Assembly (NCBI GenBank): GCA_024231905.1
Contig: JAAEQC010000142.1
Location: 62,001-126,000, forward strand
DNA: 64,000 bases
Reading direction: 5' to 3'
Origin: a bacterium
Lineage (GTDB): Bacteria; Krumholzibacteriota; Krumholzibacteriia; LZORAL124-64-63
Positions 62,388-64,000 of this stretch are shown one piece after another. Below the pieces are notes generated by a model. It was not told where the DNA came from. It was given only the letters and a program-made list of their open reading frames with translations, and ran no database searches. Each line of letters opens with the position of its first letter. The stretch's first letter is position 1. Position numbers and translations under genes: made by a program.

Positions 62388-62900
62388 ATGGCACCGGTTC
62401 ACCATAGAAAAGAAGTCGATGAGAGCTACGCGAAGGAGAAGGAAGCAGCCTTCGCCGAGTTCATCCAGCGCAAGGGCCTGAAAACGACCCGTCAGCGCAA
62501 TACGATCGTGGCTACCTTCTTCCGCATGCGCGGCCACGTATCTGTCGAGGAACTGCTCAACGAGGTCAAGAAGGCCAACTCGAGGATCGGCTACGCCACC
62601 GTGTACCGGACCCTGCACCTGCTCGTGGAGAGCGAATTGGTGGAGGAACGGCGCTTCGGCGACGGCCTGGCCCGTTACGAGGGTCATTCGGACGTGGAGC
62701 ACCACGACCACATGATCTGCCTCGAATGCGGGGAGATCTTCGAGTTCTTCAACCCCCGGCTGGAGGCTCTCCAGGAGAAACTGGCCGAGGAGAACGATTT
62801 CAAGATCTTCCGTCACCGGTTGGAGCTCTACGGTGCCTGCAAGGATCCCGAAGCCTGCGCGAACCGCAAGCAAAAACGACAGGCCTCGGCCGGCAACTGA
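62388..62900 (+). CDS. Fur family metal- or peroxide-responsive repressor
   Basis: 170 residues. An N-terminal winged helix (LKTTRQRNTIVATFFRMRGHVSVEELL, then SRIGYATVYRTLHLLVESELV) is followed by the dimerisation and metal domain with HHDHMICLECGEIFEFF, where histidines and the CxxC motif bind metal. The last C-x(6)-C segment (GACKDPEACAN) could form a second zinc site. Fur, Zur and PerR cannot be told apart safely by eye. GAGAGG precedes the ATG, and an inverted repeat lies 38 bases upstream. alr follows closely. Confidence 0.92.
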   Translation: MAPVHHRKEVDESYAKEKEAAFAEFIQRKGLKTTRQRNTIVATFFRMRGHVSVEELLNEVKKANSRIGYATVYRTLHLLVESELVEERRFGDGLARYEGHSDVEHHDHMICLECGEIFEFFNPRLEALQEKLAEENDFKIFRHRLELYGACKDPEACANRKQKRQASAGN

Positions 62901-64000
62901 TCCGGCTCCGGATACCGGGGCCTGGCTGAGGATCGATGTCGACCACGACGCCCTGGTCCGGAACATGACAGCGTTCCGCGACCTCGTTCCCCGGTCCACA
63001 CGGCTCATGGCCGTGGTCAAGGCCGACGGTTACGGCCACGGCGCCTCCCTCGCCGCCCGCGCATTCCTGGCGGGCGGCGCCGATCTTCTCGGCGTGCACA
63101 GCCTGGCCGAGGCGCGAGCCCTGCGTGAGGACGACGTTCAGGCACCGGTGCTGGTCCTGGGGCCGTCCACCGCTGCCGAGTGCGCCGCCGCATCCGATCT
63201 CGACCTGGAACTCACGGTGGGCTCCCTGGACGCCTGCGAACGGGTGGCCCGTGCCGGTGTCCCGGCCCGGATCCATCTCAAGGTGGAGACCGGGGTCAAC
63301 CGCCAGGGTTTGGTGGAGTACGAGCTGAAACGGGCACTGGCGATCCTGGAGACGGCGCCGGACGTGCGTCTGGTGGGCCTCTCCAGCCACTTCGCAGACG
63401 TGGAAGACACCACCGACCACGCCTTCGCCGAATCCCAGATGTCCCGCTTCCGCCAGTGGCGCCGCCTGCTGGGCGCGGCCGGTCACGACGATCTCACGGC
63501 CCACATGAGTTGTAGCGCCGCGGTGCTGGTCTGGGACCGGTCCCACGCGGACCTGGCCCGGGTGGGCGTCTCCGCCTACGGCATCTGGCCTTCCCGGGAG
63601 ACCCGCGTGGCCATACGCAGCCGCGGTCGCGCCGAGATCAACCTGGAACCCGCCCTGACCTGGCGCGTACGCATCAGCCAGGTGCGAGAGGTGCCCGAGG
63701 GAGAGAGCGTGGGCTACGGCCGCACCTGGAAGGCCATGACCGACAGCCGCATCGCCGTGCTACCGGTGGGCTACGCCGACGGATGGCCCCGCGTCCTTTC
63801 CGGCCGGTCCCACGTGCTCGTGGGCGGCAAACGCGCGCCCCTGGTGGGCCGGATCTGCATGAATCTGTGCATGGCCGACGTTACCCACGTGCCCGACGCC
63901 CAGGCCGGTGACGACGCAGTGCTGCTGGGCCGCCAGGGTGATGAGACCATCACCGCCGAGATGCTGGCCGACCAGCTCGGCACGATTCCCTACGAGGTGC
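62833..64000 (+). CDS. alr: Alanine racemase (3' end outside window)
   Basis: Interconverts L- and D-alanine for peptidoglycan. The conserved part begins at W-L-R-I-D-V-D-H (62923). The PLP lysine is in LMAVVKADGYGHG, the catalytic tyrosine in SVGYGRTW, and the family block VLPVGYADGWPR is present, followed by VGRICMNLCMADVT. No standard start codon lies close to the conserved N terminus: the nearest upstream in frame is GTG 62833, inside the fur gene, while CTG 62926 and ATG 62965 would clip it. The frame is open through the end of the window at about 350 or more codons, so 20-40 residues are missing. Confidence 0.92.
   Translation, partial: MPARIPKPARTASKNDRPRPATDPAPDTGAWLRIDVDHDALVRNMTAFRDLVPRSTRLMAVVKADGYGHGASLAARAFLAGGADLLGVHSLAEARALREDDVQAPVLVLGPSTAAECAAASDLDLELTVGSLDACERVARAGVPARIHLKVETGVNRQGLVEYELKRALAILETAPDVRLVGLSSHFADVEDTTDHAFAESQMSRFRQWRRLLGAAGHDDLTAHMSCSAAVLVWDRSHADLARVGVSAYGIWPSRETRVAIRSRGRAEINLEPALTWRVRISQVREVPEGESVGYGRTWKAMTDSRIAVLPVGYADGWPRVLSGRSHVLVGGKRAPLVGRICMNLCMADVTHVPDAQAGDDAVLLGRQGDETITAEMLADQLGTIPYEV

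Overview
The window is about two-thirds G+C, densely coding on both strands, and looks like chromosome from a Gram-negative (diderm) bacterium. LptD, a Wzi-like outer-membrane protein and signal-peptide or lipobox proteins show an outer membrane. A PorX-type response regulator next to a PorY-like kinase, a SprA-like lipoprotein, an S46 dipeptidyl-peptidase and paired M16 proteases point to the Fibrobacterota-Chlorobiota-Bacteroidota (FCB) side of the tree. My inference is an uncultured lineage such as Krumholzibacteriota or Eisenbacteria; no rRNA gene is present to confirm it. I saw no tRNA or rRNA gene, insertion sequence, prophage or CRISPR array.

Layout. 1-3610: rsmI (partial), a CDP-alcohol phosphatidyltransferase, tmk and a CtpA-type protease, closed by a strong bidirectional terminator. 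3692-5547 (minus): paraslipin, NfeD and a PilZ protein, with arginine deiminase divergent at 5700. 7190-10520: a secreted Cys-rich protein and a chemoreceptor with a duplicated sensor domain. 10680-16312: a nucleotide-translocase-like transporter, a damaged HPPD/acetoacetyl-CoA synthetase chimera, a SprA-like lipoprotein and a DPP11-like peptidase. 16323-21900 (minus): metK, a gamma-family PLP enzyme of sulfur amino-acid metabolism, a hybrid histidine kinase and a response regulator. 22030-26253: ATPase-permease-ATPase-permease ABC module and a DNA glycosylase. 26494-30441: an active M16 protease followed by an inactive-looking partner. 30942-37167: a small membrane protein, Wzi-like protein, icmF and a second secreted protein with the same C-terminal motif as the one at 7190. 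37169-40714 (minus): pyrF-pyrE-glycosyltransferase-pgeF joined by 4-base overlaps. 40899-46796: serS, PorY-like kinase, porX, tsaE, tsaB and rimI. 46922-54128: accD, folC, ROK kinase and lptD. 54228-62293: HU, a probable selenocysteine-containing multiheme protein, a leaderless exonuclease, two zinc-ribbon proteins and a small signalling cluster. 62388-64000: a Fur-family regulator and alr (partial).

Most notable observations: (1) an in-frame TGA at 54945 in a metallophosphatase-like tetraheme protein, at a site where I expect cysteine, followed by a SECIS-like hairpin; (2) a shared C-terminal W-[GS]-S-[LV]-K-[SA]-L-Y-R motif on two otherwise unrelated secreted proteins; (3) genetically linked PorY-like and PorX genes plus a stand-alone SprA-like lipoprotein; (4) a gene with a frameshift, an internal deletion and a fusion between two enzymes of one catabolic route. 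All family assignments are from reading the sequence; no database search was run.
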